Positions 36,586 through 46,347 of a stretch of DNA of 64,000 nt are shown here, in pieces. Source of the DNA: Nocardioides luteus (GTDB lineage: Bacteria; Actinomycetota; Actinomycetes; Propionibacteriales; Nocardioidaceae); assembly GCF_015752315.1 (NCBI RefSeq), contig NZ_JADOVJ010000001.1:682001-746000 (forward strand). The letters are read 5' to 3'. The notes beneath the pieces were generated by a model. That model ran no database searches. It saw nothing but the letters and a program-made list of their open reading frames with translations, and was not told the origin of the DNA. Each line of letters starts with the position of its first letter. The first letter of the stretch is position 1. Position numbers and translations under genes: made by a program.

Positions 36586-37412
36586 TGGGTCAGAAGATCA
36601 ACCCGAACGGCTTCCGCCTGGGCATCTCGACCGACCACAAGTCGCGTTGGTACGCCGACAAGCAGTACAAGGAGTACGTCGGCGAGGACGTCAAGATCCG
36701 CAAGCTCCTGTCGAAGGGCATGGAGCGGGCCGGCATCGCCAAGGTCGAGATCGAGCGCACCCGTGACCGCGTCCGTGTGGACATCCACACCGCGCGTCCG
36801 GGCATCGTGATCGGCCGCCGCGGCGCCGAGGCCGACCGCCTCCGCACCGAGCTGGAGAAGCTCACCGGCAAGCAGGTCCAGCTGAACATCCTCGAGGTCA
36901 AGAACCCCGAGGTCGACGCTCAGCTGGTCGCCCAGGGTGTCGCCGAGCAGCTCAGCGGTCGCGTGCAGTTCCGCCGCGCGATGCGCAAGGCCATGCAGAC
37001 CACCATGCGCTCCGGTGCCAAGGGCATCCGGATCCAGTGCTCGGGTCGTCTGAACGGCGCCGAGATGTCGCGTACGGAGTTCTACCGCGAGGGCCGCGTC
37101 CCGCTGCACACGCTGCGTGCCGACATCGACTACGGCTTCTACGAGGCCCGCACGACCTTCGGCCGCATCGGCGTGAAGGTCTGGATCTACAAGGGCGAGG
37201 TCTCCGGATCGCGCGCCGAGCGTCAGGCCGCCCAGGCCGCCCGTGCGGGCGTCCCGGGTCGCGGTGGCAACGACCGTCGCGGTGGCCGCGGCGACCGTCC
37301 GTCGCGTGGCTCCCGTGGGGACCGCCCGAACCGCGCTGACCGCGCGGCGAAGACTGAGGCGCCGGCTGCCGCTGAGGCTCCCGCCGCCGAGACCACGTCC
37401 CAGGAGGGCTGA
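36585..37412 (+). CDS. rpsC: 30S ribosomal protein S3
   Basis: 275 aa. The KH domain with the [13 protein letters not shown] loop (near 76-89) and the C-terminal domain are standard. From about residue 218 a Gly/Arg-Asp-rich then Ala/Glu-rich tail ([15 protein letters not shown]) extends the protein, as in many actinobacteria. Confidence 0.98.
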   Translation: MGQKINPNGFRLGISTDHKSRWYADKQYKEYVGEDVKIRKLLSKGMERAGIAKVEIERTRDRVRVDIHTARPGIVIGRRGAEADRLRTELEKLTGKQVQLNILEVKNPEVDAQLVAQGVAEQLSGRVQFRRAMRKAMQTTMRSGAKGIRIQCSGRLNGAEMSRTEFYREGRVPLHTLRADIDYGFYEARTTFGRIGVKVWIYKGEVSGSRAERQAAQAARAGVPGRGGNDRRGGRGDRPSRGSRGDRPNRADRAAKTEAPAAAEAPAAETTSQEG

Positions 37413-37415
37413 CCC

Positions 37416-37835
37416 ATGCTGATGCCCCGTCGCGTCAAGCACCGCAAGCAGCACCACCCCAAGCGCACCGGCGTGGCCAAGGGTGGCACCAAGCTGGCCT
37501 TCGGTGACTACGGCATCCAGGCGATCGAGGGTCACTACGTGACCAACCGCCAGATCGAGGCAGCGCGTATCGCGATGACTCGTCACATCAAGCGAGGCGG
37601 CAAGGTGTGGATCAACATCTACCCCGACGTCCCGCTGACCAAGAAGCCTGCCGAGACCCGCATGGGTTCCGGTAAGGGTTCGCCCGAGTGGTGGGTGGCC
37701 AACGTCAAGCCGGGCCGCGTCATGTTCGAGCTCTCCGGAGTCGACGAGAACACGGCCCGCGAGGCGATGCGCCGCGCGATCCACAAGCTGCCCATGAAGT
37801 GCCGTTTCATCACGCGAGAGGCTGGTGAGTTCTGA
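37416..37835 (+). CDS. rplP: 50S ribosomal protein L16
   Basis: 139 aa, normal length; it contacts the A-site tRNA elbow. It shows [19 protein letters not shown] and the [14 protein letters not shown] loop, whose arginine is the hydroxylation site in some bacteria. Its stop overlaps rpmC by 1 nt. Confidence 0.99.
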   Translation: MLMPRRVKHRKQHHPKRTGVAKGGTKLAFGDYGIQAIEGHYVTNRQIEAARIAMTRHIKRGGKVWINIYPDVPLTKKPAETRMGSGKGSPEWWVANVKPGRVMFELSGVDENTAREAMRRAIHKLPMKCRFITREAGEF

Positions 37836-38077
37836 TGGCTAACTCCCTGCAGGCGTTCGAGCTGGACGAGCTCACCGACGTCGACCTCGAGGCGAAGCTG
37901 CGCGAGGCGAAGGAGGAGCTGTTCAACCTCCGGTTCCAGGCGGCCACCGGCCAGCTGGAGAGCCACGGTCGGCTCCGCACCGTCAAGAAGGACATCGCCC
38001 GGATCTACACCGTGGTGCGCGAGCGCGAGCTCGGCATTCGCGTGGCCCCGGGCACCGAGACCACCGAGGAGGCCTGA
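37835..38077 (+). CDS. rpmC: 50S ribosomal protein L29
   Basis: 80 aa, a two-helix hairpin at the tunnel exit. Core [21 protein letters not shown]. Its acidic end (PGTETTEEA) is longer than the minimal form. 1 nt before rpsQ. Confidence 0.97.
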   Translation: MANSLQAFELDELTDVDLEAKLREAKEELFNLRFQAATGQLESHGRLRTVKKDIARIYTVVRERELGIRVAPGTETTEEA

Positions 38078-38078
38078 G

Positions 38079-38354
38079 ATGGCTGACACCACTGAGACCA
38101 CCGAGCGCAACACGCGCAAGGTGCGCGAGGGCCTCGTCGTCAGCGACAAGATGGACAAGACCATCGTCGTCGAGGTCGAGGACCGCGTGAAGCACCCGCT
38201 CTACGGCAAGGTCATGCGCCGTAGCAGCAAGCTCAAGGCTCACGACGAGCAGAACACCGCCGGCATCGGCGACCGCGTCCTGGTCATGGAGACCCGGCCG
38301 CTGTCCGCGACCAAGCGGTGGCGCCTCGTCGAGGTCGTCGAGCGCGCCAAGTGA
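38079..38354 (+). CDS. rpsQ: 30S ribosomal protein S17
   Basis: 91 aa, with OB-fold motifs [20 protein letters not shown] and [20 protein letters not shown] short hydrophilic N-terminus ([13 protein letters not shown]) precedes the core. Last gene before a 172-nt gap containing two stem-loops. Confidence 0.98.
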   Translation: MADTTETTERNTRKVREGLVVSDKMDKTIVVEVEDRVKHPLYGKVMRRSSKLKAHDEQNTAGIGDRVLVMETRPLSATKRWRLVEVVERAK

Positions 38355-38382
38355 TCCTCGTCTCTTAGGAGACGGATCCGGC

Positions 38383-38447
38383 TGGCGACAAACGTCGCCA
38401 AATTGACCAAAGGGTGCAGGTCCAGCGACCATTGTTCGCTGGGCCTG
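38383..38447 (+). other. Two stem-loops between the S10 and spc clusters
   Basis: First: TGGCGAC-AAAC-GTCGCCA (38383-38400). Second: CAGGTCCAGCGA (38417-38428) with TCGCTGGGCCTG (38436-38447), 12 bp including G-U pairs and a 7-nt loop. Neither has a long U tract. They sit at the natural S10/spc junction and may be control or processing sites; the rest of the gap has no gene. Confidence 0.6.
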
Positions 38448-38526
38448 TGCCCATCAAATCCCATTACGTTCGGCAAGGCTCGACCGCCCTGGATGCGGTT
38501 GAGAACCAGCTCGACAAGGAGAAGTA

Positions 38527-38895
38527 ATGATCCAGCAGGAGTCGCGACTCAAGGTCGCCGACAACACTGGTGCGAAGGAGATCCTTTGCATTCGTGTGCT
38601 CGGTGGTTCCGGTCGTCGCTACGCCGGCATCGGCGACACCATCGTCGCCACCGTCAAGGACGCTATCCCCGGTGGCAACGTGAAGAAGGGTGACGTCGTC
38701 AAGGCCGTCATCGTGCGCACCGTCAAGGAGCGCCGCCGCGCTGACGGCTCGTACATCCGCTTCGACGAGAACGCCGCCGTCATTCTCAAGAACGACGGCG
38801 AGCCGCGAGGCACCCGCATCTTCGGCCCGGTCGGCCGTGAGCTGCGCGACAAGAAGTTCATGAAGATCATCTCGCTCGCGCCGGAGGTGCTGTGA
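38527..38895 (+). CDS. rplN: 50S ribosomal protein L14
   Basis: 122 aa, normal length. It opens with [19 protein letters not shown] and has the conserved [17 protein letters not shown]. First gene of the spc cluster; GACAAGGAGAAGTA precedes the ATG. Confidence 0.99.
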   Translation: MIQQESRLKVADNTGAKEILCIRVLGGSGRRYAGIGDTIVATVKDAIPGGNVKKGDVVKAVIVRTVKERRRADGSYIRFDENAAVILKNDGEPRGTRIFGPVGRELRDKKFMKIISLAPEVL

Positions 38896-39254
38896 TGGGT
38901 CGCTCGCACATCAAGAAGGGCGACACCGTCAAGGTGATCGCCGGTAAGGACAAGGGCGGCTCCGGCAAGGTGATCGCTGTCCTCACCAACGAGGACCGTG
39001 TGATCGTCGAGGGCATCAACCTCATCAAGAAGCACACCAAGGTCCAGGACCAGGGCGGTCGCGCCGGCACCACCGGCGGCATCGTGACCACCGAGGCCCC
39101 GATCCACGTTTCCAACGTCCAGCTGCTCGAGGGTGGCGAGCCGGTTCGCGTCGGCTTCCGCCGTGAGACGGTCCAGAAGCGTCGCCCCGACGGGTCGACG
39201 TACGCCGCTGAGCGCAGCGTTCGCATCTCGCGCAAGACCGGTAAGGACATCTGA
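38895..39254 (+). CDS. rplX: 50S ribosomal protein L24
   Basis: 119 aa with the KOW motif [21 protein letters not shown] at the N-terminus. ATG 38895 shares a base with the rplN stop (TGATG); a GTG at 38892 is less likely. Confidence 0.98.
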   Translation: MGRSHIKKGDTVKVIAGKDKGGSGKVIAVLTNEDRVIVEGINLIKKHTKVQDQGGRAGTTGGIVTTEAPIHVSNVQLLEGGEPVRVGFRRETVQKRRPDGSTYAAERSVRISRKTGKDI

Positions 39255-39256
39255 TC

Positions 39257-39817
39257 ATGACCGACACCGCTGTGGCCCCGCGCCTCAAGACGAAGTACCG
39301 CGAGGAGATCGCCCCCGCACTCCAGCAGGAGTTCGGCATCTCCAACGTCATGCAGATCCCCGGTCTGACCAAGATCGTCGTCAACATGGGTGTCGGCGAG
39401 GCTGCTCGCGACTCCAAGCTGATCGAGGGCGCTGTCAACGACCTGACCGCGATCACCGGCCAGAAGCCGCTGATCAACAAGGCGAAGAAGTCGATCGCGC
39501 AGTTCAAGCTGCGTGAGGGCATGCCGATCGGTGCGCACGTCACGCTGCGCGGCGACCGCATGTGGGAGTTCCTCGACCGCCTGCTCTCGCTCGCGCTGCC
39601 CCGCATCAGGGACTTCCGCGGCCTCAACGGCAAGCAGTTCGACGGCAACGGCAACTACACCTTCGGTCTCACCGAGCAGGTCATGTTCCACGAGATCAAC
39701 CAGGACAAGATCGACCGCTCGCGGGGCATGGACATCACCCTCGTGACGACTGCCACCAACGACGACCAGGGTCGCGCGCTGCTCAAGGCGCTCGGCTTCC
39801 CGTTCAAGGAGAACTGA
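39257..39817 (+). CDS. rplE: 50S ribosomal protein L5
   Basis: 186 aa, binding 5S rRNA in the central protuberance. It has [16 protein letters not shown] and the loop [19 protein letters not shown]. 2 nt after rplX and 1 nt before rpsN. Confidence 0.99.
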   Translation: MTDTAVAPRLKTKYREEIAPALQQEFGISNVMQIPGLTKIVVNMGVGEAARDSKLIEGAVNDLTAITGQKPLINKAKKSIAQFKLREGMPIGAHVTLRGDRMWEFLDRLLSLALPRIRDFRGLNGKQFDGNGNYTFGLTEQVMFHEINQDKIDRSRGMDITLVTTATNDDQGRALLKALGFPFKEN

Positions 39818-39818
39818 G

Positions 39819-40004
39819 ATGGCGAAGACCGCTCTCAAGGTGAAGGCCGCGCGCAAGCCGAAGTACGCGGTTCGCGCCTACACCCGCTGCCAGCGCTGCG
39901 GCCGCCCGAAGGCTGTGTTCCGCAAGTTCGGCCTGTGCCGTATCTGCCTGCGTGAGATGGCCCACCGGGGCGAGCTGCCCGGCGTCACCAAGTCCTCCTG
40001 GTGA
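39819..40004 (+). CDS. rpsN: 30S ribosomal protein S14 type Z (zinc form)
   Basis: 61 aa. Two CxxC pairs (CQRC and CRIC) bind zinc, marking the C+ form; the zinc-free form is about 100 aa and its gene is not seen here. An actinobacterium with a zinc-free paralogue would switch on zinc starvation, but that gene is outside the window. Confidence 0.98.
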   Translation: MAKTALKVKAARKPKYAVRAYTRCQRCGRPKAVFRKFGLCRICLREMAHRGELPGVTKSSW

Positions 40005-40036
40005 GCGATCACCGTTCCAACCACTGACGTTGAAGG

Positions 40037-40061
40037 TCCTCATGACTCCGTGTCGTGAGGA
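40037..40061 (+). other. Stem-loop between rpsN and rpsH
   Basis: TCCTCATGAC (40037-40046) pairs with GTCGTGAGGA (40052-40061), 10 bp with one G-U pair and a 5-nt loop, 30 nt before rpsH. S8 autoregulates spc mRNAs in other bacteria by binding near here, so it is a candidate S8 site; the sequence alone does not prove it. Confidence 0.5.
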
Positions 40062-40090
40062 AACCACTACGAGAAAGGGCCGTTCGGCCA

Positions 40091-40498
40091 ATGACGATGA
40101 CTGACCCGATCGCAGACATGCTCACTCGTCTGCGTAACGCCAACCAGGCGTACCACGATGCGGTTTCGATGCCGTACAGCAAGCTGAAGCAGGGCGTCGC
40201 TGAGATCCTCCAGCAGGAGGGTTACATCACCAAGTACGAGGTGCTGGAGCCCACCGAGGGCCAGGTCGGCAAGACCCTGTCGATCACCCTCAAGTACGGC
40301 CGCAACCGTGAGCGCTCGATCGCCGGCGTCCGCCGCATCAGCAAGCCCGGTCTGCGTGTCTACGCGAAGCACACCGGTCTCCCCAAGGTGCTCGGCGGCC
40401 TCGGTGTCGCGATCATCTCGACGAGCCAGGGTCTGCTGACCGACCGCCAGGCGAACAAGAAGGGCGTAGGTGGGGAAGTCCTCGCCTACGTCTGGTAA
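40091..40498 (+). CDS. rpsH: 30S ribosomal protein S8
   Basis: 135 aa, binding helix 21 of 16S rRNA. Start [18 protein letters not shown] and the ending [11 protein letters not shown] are standard. ATG 40091 was chosen over the longer in-frame start at 40055, which would pass through the stem-loop. Confidence 0.97.
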   Translation: MTMTDPIADMLTRLRNANQAYHDAVSMPYSKLKQGVAEILQQEGYITKYEVLEPTEGQVGKTLSITLKYGRNRERSIAGVRRISKPGLRVYAKHTGLPKVLGGLGVAIISTSQGLLTDRQANKKGVGGEVLAYVW

Positions 40499-40521
40499 TC
40501 AGGGAAGGGAGAGAGAAGAAC

Positions 40522-41061
40522 ATGTCGCGTATTGGCAAGCTCCCCGTCCCGGTTCCGGCCGGCGTGGACGTCACCATCGACGGCCAGGTCGTGAACGTCA
40601 AGGGCCCCAAGGGCACCCTGTCGCACACCGTGGTCGACCCGATCACCGTCGAGAAGGGTGACGGCGTCCTCGACGTCAAGCGCCCCGACGACAGCCGGGA
40701 CAGCAAGGCCCTTCACGGCCTGTCCCGCACGCTGATCAACAACATGGTCCTGGGTGTCACCGAGGGCTACGAGAAGAAGCTCGAGATCGTCGGCGTGGGT
40801 TACCGCGTCCTGTCGAAGGGCCCGACCAAGCTGGAGTTCCAGCTGGGCTACTCGCACTCGATCATCTTCGACGCGCCGGAGGGCATCACCTTCACCACCG
40901 ACGGCCCGACCAAGCTCGGCGTCGTGGGCATCGACAAGCAGCTCGTCGGTGAGGTTGCGGCCAACATCCGCAAGCTGCGCAAGCCGGAGCCGTACAAGGG
41001 CAAGGGCGTTCGTTACGCCGGCGAGAACATCCGCCGCAAGGTCGGAAAGGCTGGTAAGTGA
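40522..41061 (+). CDS. rplF: 50S ribosomal protein L6
   Basis: 179 aa, near the factor-binding site. [20 protein letters not shown] start and [15 protein letters not shown] motif. Its stop overlaps rplR by 1 nt. Confidence 0.99.
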   Translation: MSRIGKLPVPVPAGVDVTIDGQVVNVKGPKGTLSHTVVDPITVEKGDGVLDVKRPDDSRDSKALHGLSRTLINNMVLGVTEGYEKKLEIVGVGYRVLSKGPTKLEFQLGYSHSIIFDAPEGITFTTDGPTKLGVVGIDKQLVGEVAANIRKLRKPEPYKGKGVRYAGENIRRKVGKAGK

Positions 41062-41444
41062 TGGCCATCTCGCTGTCGAACAACAAGCACACCGCTTCTC
41101 GTGTCCGCTCGCGCCTGCGTCGTCAGGCTCGTGGTCGCAAGAAGATCGAGGGTACGCCGGAGCGTCCGCGCCTCGTCGTGACCCGGTCGGCCAAGCACAT
41201 CACCGCCCAGGTCGTCGACGACCTGGCCGGCAAGACGCTTGCCTCGGCCTCGACCATCGAGGGCGACCTGCGGTCGGCCTCGGGCGACAAGACCGCCAAG
41301 GCCAAGCAGGTCGGCGAGCTGGTCGCGTCGCGTGCCAAGGCCGCTGGGGTGGAGACCGTGGTCTTCGACCGTGCCGGCAACAAGTACCACGGCCGTGTCG
41401 CCGCGCTCGCCGATGGCGCGCGCGAGGCCGGTCTGACCTTCTGA
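41061..41444 (+). CDS. rplR: 50S ribosomal protein L18
   Basis: 127 aa, a 5S rRNA-binding protein. It has [19 protein letters not shown] and the end [21 protein letters not shown] 41061 shares a base with the rplF stop; the GTG three bases upstream is not needed. Confidence 0.98.
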   Translation: MAISLSNNKHTASRVRSRLRRQARGRKKIEGTPERPRLVVTRSAKHITAQVVDDLAGKTLASASTIEGDLRSASGDKTAKAKQVGELVASRAKAAGVETVVFDRAGNKYHGRVAALADGAREAGLTF

Positions 41445-41478
41445 TCGCAACGATCGAACGAGAGAAGAGGAAAGTCTG

Positions 41479-42093
41479 ATGAGCGGAGCCCAGCGCGGAC
41501 AGCGTGGTGGCGAGCGCCGAGGTCGCGACGACCGTCGCAACCAGAGCGCCGACAAGACCGCCTACATCGAGAAGGTCGTCGCGATCAACCGAGTTGCCAA
41601 GGTCGTGAAGGGTGGTCGTCGCTTCAGCTTCACCGCCCTCGTGATCGTCGGTGACGGTGAGGGTCTGGTCGGCGTCGGCTACGGTAAGGCGAAGGAAGTT
41701 CCCGCGGCGATCGCCAAGGGTGTCGAGGAAGCGAAGAAGCACTTCTTCCGCGTTCCCCGCATCCAGGGCACGATCCCGCACCCGGTGCAGGGTGAGAAGG
41801 CCGCTGGTGTGGTCCTTCTCCGTCCGGCCGCCCCTGGTACCGGTGTCATCGCCGGTGGCCCGGTGCGCGCCGTCCTGGAGTGCGCCGGCATCCACGACGT
41901 GCTGAGCAAGTCGCTCGGTTCGTCCAACCAGATCAACATCGTCCACGCGACGGTGGAGGCCCTCAAGATGCTCGAGCAGCCTGAGGCCGTCGCCGCCCGC
42001 CGTGGTCTCCCGGTCGAGGACGTTGCCCCGGAGGCGCTGCTGAAGGCGCAGGCCGAGGTCGCGGAGTCGCCCAAGGTGGAGGTGTCGGCCTGA
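41479..42093 (+). CDS. rpsE: 30S ribosomal protein S5
   Basis: 204 aa. The double-stranded RNA-binding-like N-domain has [18 protein letters not shown] and the spectinomycin loop VVKGGRRF is unmodified. The C-domain has [18 protein letters not shown]. Both ends carry short extensions. Stop overlaps rpmD by 1 nt. Confidence 0.98.
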   Translation: MSGAQRGQRGGERRGRDDRRNQSADKTAYIEKVVAINRVAKVVKGGRRFSFTALVIVGDGEGLVGVGYGKAKEVPAAIAKGVEEAKKHFFRVPRIQGTIPHPVQGEKAAGVVLLRPAAPGTGVIAGGPVRAVLECAGIHDVLSKSLGSSNQINIVHATVEALKMLEQPEAVAARRGLPVEDVAPEALLKAQAEVAESPKVEVSA

Positions 42094-42275
42094 TGGCGCA
42101 GTTGAAGGTCCAGCAGAAGAAGGGCCTCGTTGGTCTCAAGCAGAACCAGCGGGACACCCTGCGTACGCTCGGTCTCAAGCGGATCGGCGACGTGGTCGTC
42201 AAGGAGGACCGCCCGGAGATCCGCGGCATGGTCCAGACCGTCCGTCACCTGGTGACGGTCGAGGAGGTCGACTGA
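42093..42275 (+). CDS. rpmD: 50S ribosomal protein L30
   Basis: 60 aa with [20 protein letters not shown]. Normal length. 1 nt before rplO. Confidence 0.98.
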   Translation: MAQLKVQQKKGLVGLKQNQRDTLRTLGLKRIGDVVVKEDRPEIRGMVQTVRHLVTVEEVD

Positions 42276-42276
42276 T

Positions 42277-42717
42277 ATGGCACTCAAGGTGCACAACCTG
42301 GCGCCGGCTCCCGGTGCCAAGAAGGCCAAGACCCGCGTGGGTCGTGGTGAGGCGTCCAAGGGTAAGACGGCCGGCCGTGGTACCAAGGGCACGAAGGCCC
42401 GTTACCAGGTCCCCGCCTACTTCGAGGGTGGCCAGACCCCGATGCACATGCGGCTCCCCAAGCTGAAGGGCTTCAAGAACCCCTTCAAGGTGGAGTTCCA
42501 GGTCGTCAACCTCGACAAGCTCAACGAGCTGTTCCCCGAGGGTGGCGTCGTCACCCCCGAGACCCTGATCGAGAAGGGTGCCGTCCGCAAGGGCCACCCG
42601 GTCAAGGTCCTGGGCCAGGGTGACCTGACCGTCAAGGTCGAGATCAGCGCCAACGCCTTCTCCGGCTCTGCCAAGGAGAAGATCGAGGCTGCTGGCGGAA
42701 CTGTCACGGTTCTCTGA
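42277..42717 (+). CDS. rplO: 50S ribosomal protein L15
   Basis: 146 aa. The basic N-terminal extension ([19 protein letters not shown]) threads into 23S rRNA, followed by the folded domain ending in [16 protein letters not shown]. Last ribosomal gene before secY. Confidence 0.98.
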   Translation: MALKVHNLAPAPGAKKAKTRVGRGEASKGKTAGRGTKGTKARYQVPAYFEGGQTPMHMRLPKLKGFKNPFKVEFQVVNLDKLNELFPEGGVVTPETLIEKGAVRKGHPVKVLGQGDLTVKVEISANAFSGSAKEKIEAAGGTVTVL

Positions 42718-42746
42718 CAGTTCTACTAACGTAGAGCCTGTCACGT

Positions 42747-42791
42747 GGGAGCGCGGCCGGGTCGCCCCTTCGGGGTCCCGCCCGCGCTCCC
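42747..42791 (+). terminator. Strong stem-loop between rplO and secY
   Basis: GGGAGCGCGG (42747-42756) pairs with CCGCGCTCCC (42782-42791), and the interior also pairs (GCCCCTTCGGGG). CTGTTTC follows. It may partly terminate ribosomal transcription and reduce secY expression. Confidence 0.65.
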
Positions 42792-42900
42792 GCTGTTTCA
42801 GCCCTACGTGCAAGAACTTCCGTGGGGGCTGTTAGGCTGCCACGGGTTTTCGCATCGGCGCAGGCCCTGCGACCCCTGATTGTCGAAAGAGGAACCATTC

Positions 42901-44211
42901 GTGCTTGGCGCGTTCGCATCAGCGTTCCGTACTCCGGACCTGCGCAAGAAGCTGCTCTTCGTTCTCCTGATCGTCGTGATCTTCCGAGCGGGATCCCAGA
43001 TCCCTGCTCCTGGCGTTCACGTCGCGAACGTCCAGCAGTGTCTTGACGCCGCCCAGACCGGTGACAGCGCCGGCCTCTACAACCTGGTCAATCTCTTCTC
43101 CGGCGGCGCTCTGCTGCAGCTGACCATCTTCGCGCTCGGCATCATGCCGTACATCACCGCGAGCATCATTCTGCAGCTGCTCGTCGTGGTGATCCCCCGC
43201 CTGGAGCGCCTCAAGAAGGAGGGCCAGTCCGGGCAGACGAAGATCACCCAGTACACCCGTTACCTGACCCTCGGCCTCGCGGTCCTGCAGGCGACCGGCA
43301 TCGTCGCGCTGGCGCGCTCCGGCGACCTGCTCCAGGGCTGCACCCAGCCGTTGCTGCACGACGACGGCACCGCCACCTTCCTGGTCATGGTCGTCACCAT
43401 GACCGCCGGCACCGCGGTCATCATGTGGCTCGGTGAGCTCATCACCGAGCGCGGTATCGGCAACGGTATGTCGATCCTGATCTTCACCCAGGTCGTCGCG
43501 ACCTTCCCGGCCACCATGTGGGCGGTCAAGAACGACAAGGGCTGGTGGACCTTCGCCATCGTGATCGTCATCGGTCTGGCGATCATGGCCGCGGTCATCT
43601 TCATCGAGCAGGCCCAGCGCCGGATCCCGGTCCAGTACGCCCGCCGGATGGTCGGTCGCAAGATGTTCGGCGGCTCGTCGACCTACATCCCGCTCAAGGT
43701 GAACCAGGCCGGTGTCATCCCGGTCATCTTCGCCTCGTCGCTGCTCTACCTGCCGGCGATGGCGGCGCAGTTCAACCAGAACGCGCAGAACCCGCCGGCG
43801 TGGGTCGACTGGATCAACACCTACTTCGTCCGTGGCGACCACCCGGTCTACATGGCGACGTACTTCGCGCTGATCATCTTCTTCACCTACTTCTACGTGT
43901 CGATCACCTTCAACCCGCCGGAGGTCGCCGACAACATGAAGAAATACGGTGGCTTCATTCCAGGAATTCGGGCCGGGAAGCCGACCGAGGACTACCTGTC
44001 CTACGTTTTGTCCCGTATCACACTGCCGGGCTCGCTCTACCTCGGTCTGGTTGCGCTCATCCCGCTGATCGCGCTGGCGCTCATCAACGCGAACCAGAAC
44101 TTCCCGTTCGGTGGCACCTCGATCCTCATCATGGTCGGCGTCGCCCTCGACACGGTGAAGCAGATCGAGAGCCAGCTCCAGCAGCGCAACTATGAAGGGT
44201 TCCTCCGATGA
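42901..44211 (+). CDS. secY: Preprotein translocase SecY subunit
   Basis: 436-aa ten-helix core of the Sec channel. Signatures include FSGGALLQLTIFALGIMPYIT and the cytoplasmic MVGRKMFGGSSTYIPLKVNQ loop. GTG 42901 has AGAGGAACCATTC upstream and gives the usual start LGAFASAFRTPDLRKK; an in-frame TTG 21 nt earlier is less likely. The stop overlaps adk (ATGA). Confidence 0.98.
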   Translation: MLGAFASAFRTPDLRKKLLFVLLIVVIFRAGSQIPAPGVHVANVQQCLDAAQTGDSAGLYNLVNLFSGGALLQLTIFALGIMPYITASIILQLLVVVIPRLERLKKEGQSGQTKITQYTRYLTLGLAVLQATGIVALARSGDLLQGCTQPLLHDDGTATFLVMVVTMTAGTAVIMWLGELITERGIGNGMSILIFTQVVATFPATMWAVKNDKGWWTFAIVIVIGLAIMAAVIFIEQAQRRIPVQYARRMVGRKMFGGSSTYIPLKVNQAGVIPVIFASSLLYLPAMAAQFNQNAQNPPAWVDWINTYFVRGDHPVYMATYFALIIFFTYFYVSITFNPPEVADNMKKYGGFIPGIRAGKPTEDYLSYVLSRITLPGSLYLGLVALIPLIALALINANQNFPFGGTSILIMVGVALDTVKQIESQLQQRNYEGFLR

Positions 44212-44783
44212 GACTGATCATCATGGGCCCGCCGGGAGCCGGTAAAGGCACCCAGGCGAAGTTCATTGCCGAGCACTTCGGGATCCCGGCGATCTCGACC
44301 GGCGACATCTTCCGTGCCAACGTCTCCCAGGGCACGCCCCTGGGCATCGAGGCCGCGTCCTACATGGACAAGGGAGAGTACGTACCGGACTCGGTGACGA
44401 ACCTGATGGTCCGTAACCGCATCGACGAGCCCGACGCCGCCAAGGGATTCCTCCTCGACGGCTACCCGCGCACCCTCGCGCAGGTCGAGGAGCTCGACGG
44501 GATGATCAAGTTCACCGGCCACGCGCTCGACGCGGTGGTCGTGCTGACCGTCGACAAGGACGAGATCGTGCAGCGGCTGCTGCAGCGTGCCGAGCTCGAG
44601 GGTCGCGCCGACGACACCGAGGACGTCATCCGCCGTCGCCAGGAGGTCTACCTCGAGGAGACCGCGCCGCTGATCGAGGTCTACAAGGGTCGCGGCCTGG
44701 TCCACGAGATCGACGGCATGGGTGAGGTCGACGACGTCACGAAGCGGATCTTCGACGAGCTCGACATCATCCCGGAATCCTGA
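44208..44783 (+). CDS. adk: Adenylate kinase
   Basis: 191-aa ATP-AMP phosphotransferase. P-loop GPPGAGKGTQ (8-17 region), DGYPRTLAQVEEL and LQRAELEGRADDTEDVI. It has the short lid without zinc cysteines, as usual in actinobacteria. Its stop lies in a small tandem duplication. Confidence 0.98.
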   Translation: MRLIIMGPPGAGKGTQAKFIAEHFGIPAISTGDIFRANVSQGTPLGIEAASYMDKGEYVPDSVTNLMVRNRIDEPDAAKGFLLDGYPRTLAQVEELDGMIKFTGHALDAVVVLTVDKDEIVQRLLQRAELEGRADDTEDVIRRRQEVYLEETAPLIEVYKGRGLVHEIDGMGEVDDVTKRIFDELDIIPES

Positions 44784-44798
44784 GCCGGGAATCCTGAG
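44774..44798 (+). repeat. Tandem duplication at the adk stop
   Basis: GGAATCCTGAG occurs at 44774-44784 and again at 44788-44798, a 14-nt period. The first copy contains the stop TGA and the second repeats it just beyond, so coding is unaffected. Confidence 0.7.
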
Positions 44799-44828
44799 AA
44801 GGACAACTTTGTACGCAACGGGGGAGCA

Positions 44829-45644
44829 GTGGGCTTCTTGAGCAAGGTCCAGATCAAGACCCCTGAGCAGATCGAGAAGATGCGTAGGGCCGGCCTCGTG
44901 GTCGGCGAGACGCTCGAGGTGCTCCGGGCCGCAGCGCGGCCCGGAGTCACCCTTCTCGAGCTCGACGCCATCGCCGAGGACTCGATCCGGTCCCGAGGTG
45001 GCGTCCCGTCGTTCAAGGGCTACCACGGCTTCCCGGGCTCGATCTGCGCCTCGGTCGACGAGGTCGTGGTCCACGGCATCCCCGGTTCCCGGGTGCTCGA
45101 GGACGGCGACATCATCTCGATCGACTGCGGTGCGATCGTCGACGGCTGGCACGGGGACGCCGCCATCACGGTGGCCATGGGCTCGGTGCCCGACGAGGTC
45201 TCCGAGCTGATGCGCGTCACCGAGGAGTCGATGTGGCGCGGCATCGCCGCGGCCCGCCTCGGCGGACGGGTCACCGACATCTCACACGCCATCGAGACCT
45301 ACGTCGACTCCCAGGGCGACTACGGCATCCTCGAGGAGTTCAGCGGCCACGGCATCGGCACCGAGATGCACATGGAGCCGTCGGTGTTCAACTACGGCAA
45401 GCCGGGCAAGGGCCCCAAGCTGCAGCGCGGGATCGCGCTGGCCGTCGAGCCGATGCTCACCCTCGGTGGTCCCGAGGTGACGACCCTGGAGGACGACTGG
45501 ACCGTCGTGACCGACGACGGCTCCTGGGCGGCCCACTTCGAGCACACCTTCGCCCTCACCTCCGACGGCGCCTGGGTGCTCACCGCGCTCGACGGCGGCG
45601 AGGAGATGCTCGGCAAGCTCGGCGTGCCGTGGGGCGGTCACTGA
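44829..45644 (+). CDS. map: Methionine aminopeptidase, type I
   Basis: 271-aa metalloenzyme removing N-terminal Met. Metal ligands are in ISIDCGA, HGDAAIT, GHGIGTEMH, AVEPML and HFEHTFAL. GTG start with GGGGGAGCA upstream. In most actinobacteria infA follows directly; here it is 7.6 kb away. Confidence 0.98.
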   Translation: MGFLSKVQIKTPEQIEKMRRAGLVVGETLEVLRAAARPGVTLLELDAIAEDSIRSRGGVPSFKGYHGFPGSICASVDEVVVHGIPGSRVLEDGDIISIDCGAIVDGWHGDAAITVAMGSVPDEVSELMRVTEESMWRGIAAARLGGRVTDISHAIETYVDSQGDYGILEEFSGHGIGTEMHMEPSVFNYGKPGKGPKLQRGIALAVEPMLTLGGPEVTTLEDDWTVVTDDGSWAAHFEHTFALTSDGAWVLTALDGGEEMLGKLGVPWGGH

Positions 45645-45667
45645 GCCGCCCAGGTTCCGGAACCGGG

Positions 45668-46279
45668 ATGAGCGAGATCGTTCGCTTCGCGACGGTGGCC
45701 GAGGTCGATGCCGACCTCGGGCTGCTGACCGCCGCCGAGCGGGCTCGCCACGAGCGGCTGGTGGCCGCCGCCGACAAGCAGGCGTACGCCGCCGCCCACG
45801 TCCTGGTCCGCGAGTGCGCCGCGGAGCTGCTGGGCACGAGGCGTGCGGAGGTCGTGATCGAGCAGCGCTGTGAGCGGTGCGGCAGCGTCGAGCACGGAGC
45901 GCCGTCGGTGGCCGGCGCCGAAGCGGTCCGGGTGAGCCTCAGCCATGCCCGCGGCCGGGTCGCCGCGGTGGCCGCGACGCGGCGGTGCGGCATCGACGTC
46001 GAGAGGATCTCGCGCGGACCCGACCGAGCGCTCTCGCCGCGCGAGACGGCCTGGGTGGCGGGGCAGGAGGACGCTGCGTACGCGTTCACGCGGTTGTGGG
46101 TGCGCAAGGAGGCACTGGTGAAGGCCGGGCACGGCAGCATGGCCGCTGCACAGCGTCTCGACGTGCTCGCCGAGGACGGTCCGGCCGACCGGATTGGGGA
46201 CGTCCGGATCACCCAGTGGGAGGGCGCCGGATTCCTCGGCGCCGTCGCGATCTGTGCCGACATGTGGACCGAAAACTGA
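45668..46279 (+). CDS. 4'-phosphopantetheinyl transferase superfamily protein
   Basis: 203-aa Sfp/EntD-type enzyme transferring the phosphopantetheine arm from CoA to carrier proteins. Motifs: RRCGIDVERI (metal Asp and Glu) near 107 and TRLWVRKEALVKAGHGSM near 141-158. The ATG at 45668 lies 23 nt after map, so it is probably co-transcribed. Its neighbour is an enterochelin-esterase-like gene, as EntD and Fes are neighbours in enteric bacteria, but no siderophore synthetase is present. Confidence 0.88.
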   Translation: MSEIVRFATVAEVDADLGLLTAAERARHERLVAAADKQAYAAAHVLVRECAAELLGTRRAEVVIEQRCERCGSVEHGAPSVAGAEAVRVSLSHARGRVAAVAATRRCGIDVERISRGPDRALSPRETAWVAGQEDAAYAFTRLWVRKEALVKAGHGSMAAAQRLDVLAEDGPADRIGDVRITQWEGAGFLGAVAICADMWTEN

Positions 46280-46347
46280 TAGGAAACTGAACGAATCCCG
46301 CCTATCCACAGCTTTGACTAGCGGATATGCGACATCACCTATCAGTT
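46274..46347. promoter_or_regulatory. Inverted repeat and promoter ahead of the esterase
   Basis: AACTGATAGG (46274-46283), overlapping the PPTase stop, is the exact inverse of CCTATCAGTT (46338-46347). The right arm adjoins a consensus -35 hexamer TTGACA (46346-46351). It could be a repressor site for the downstream gene. The repeat does not match the IdeR consensus. Confidence 0.45.
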
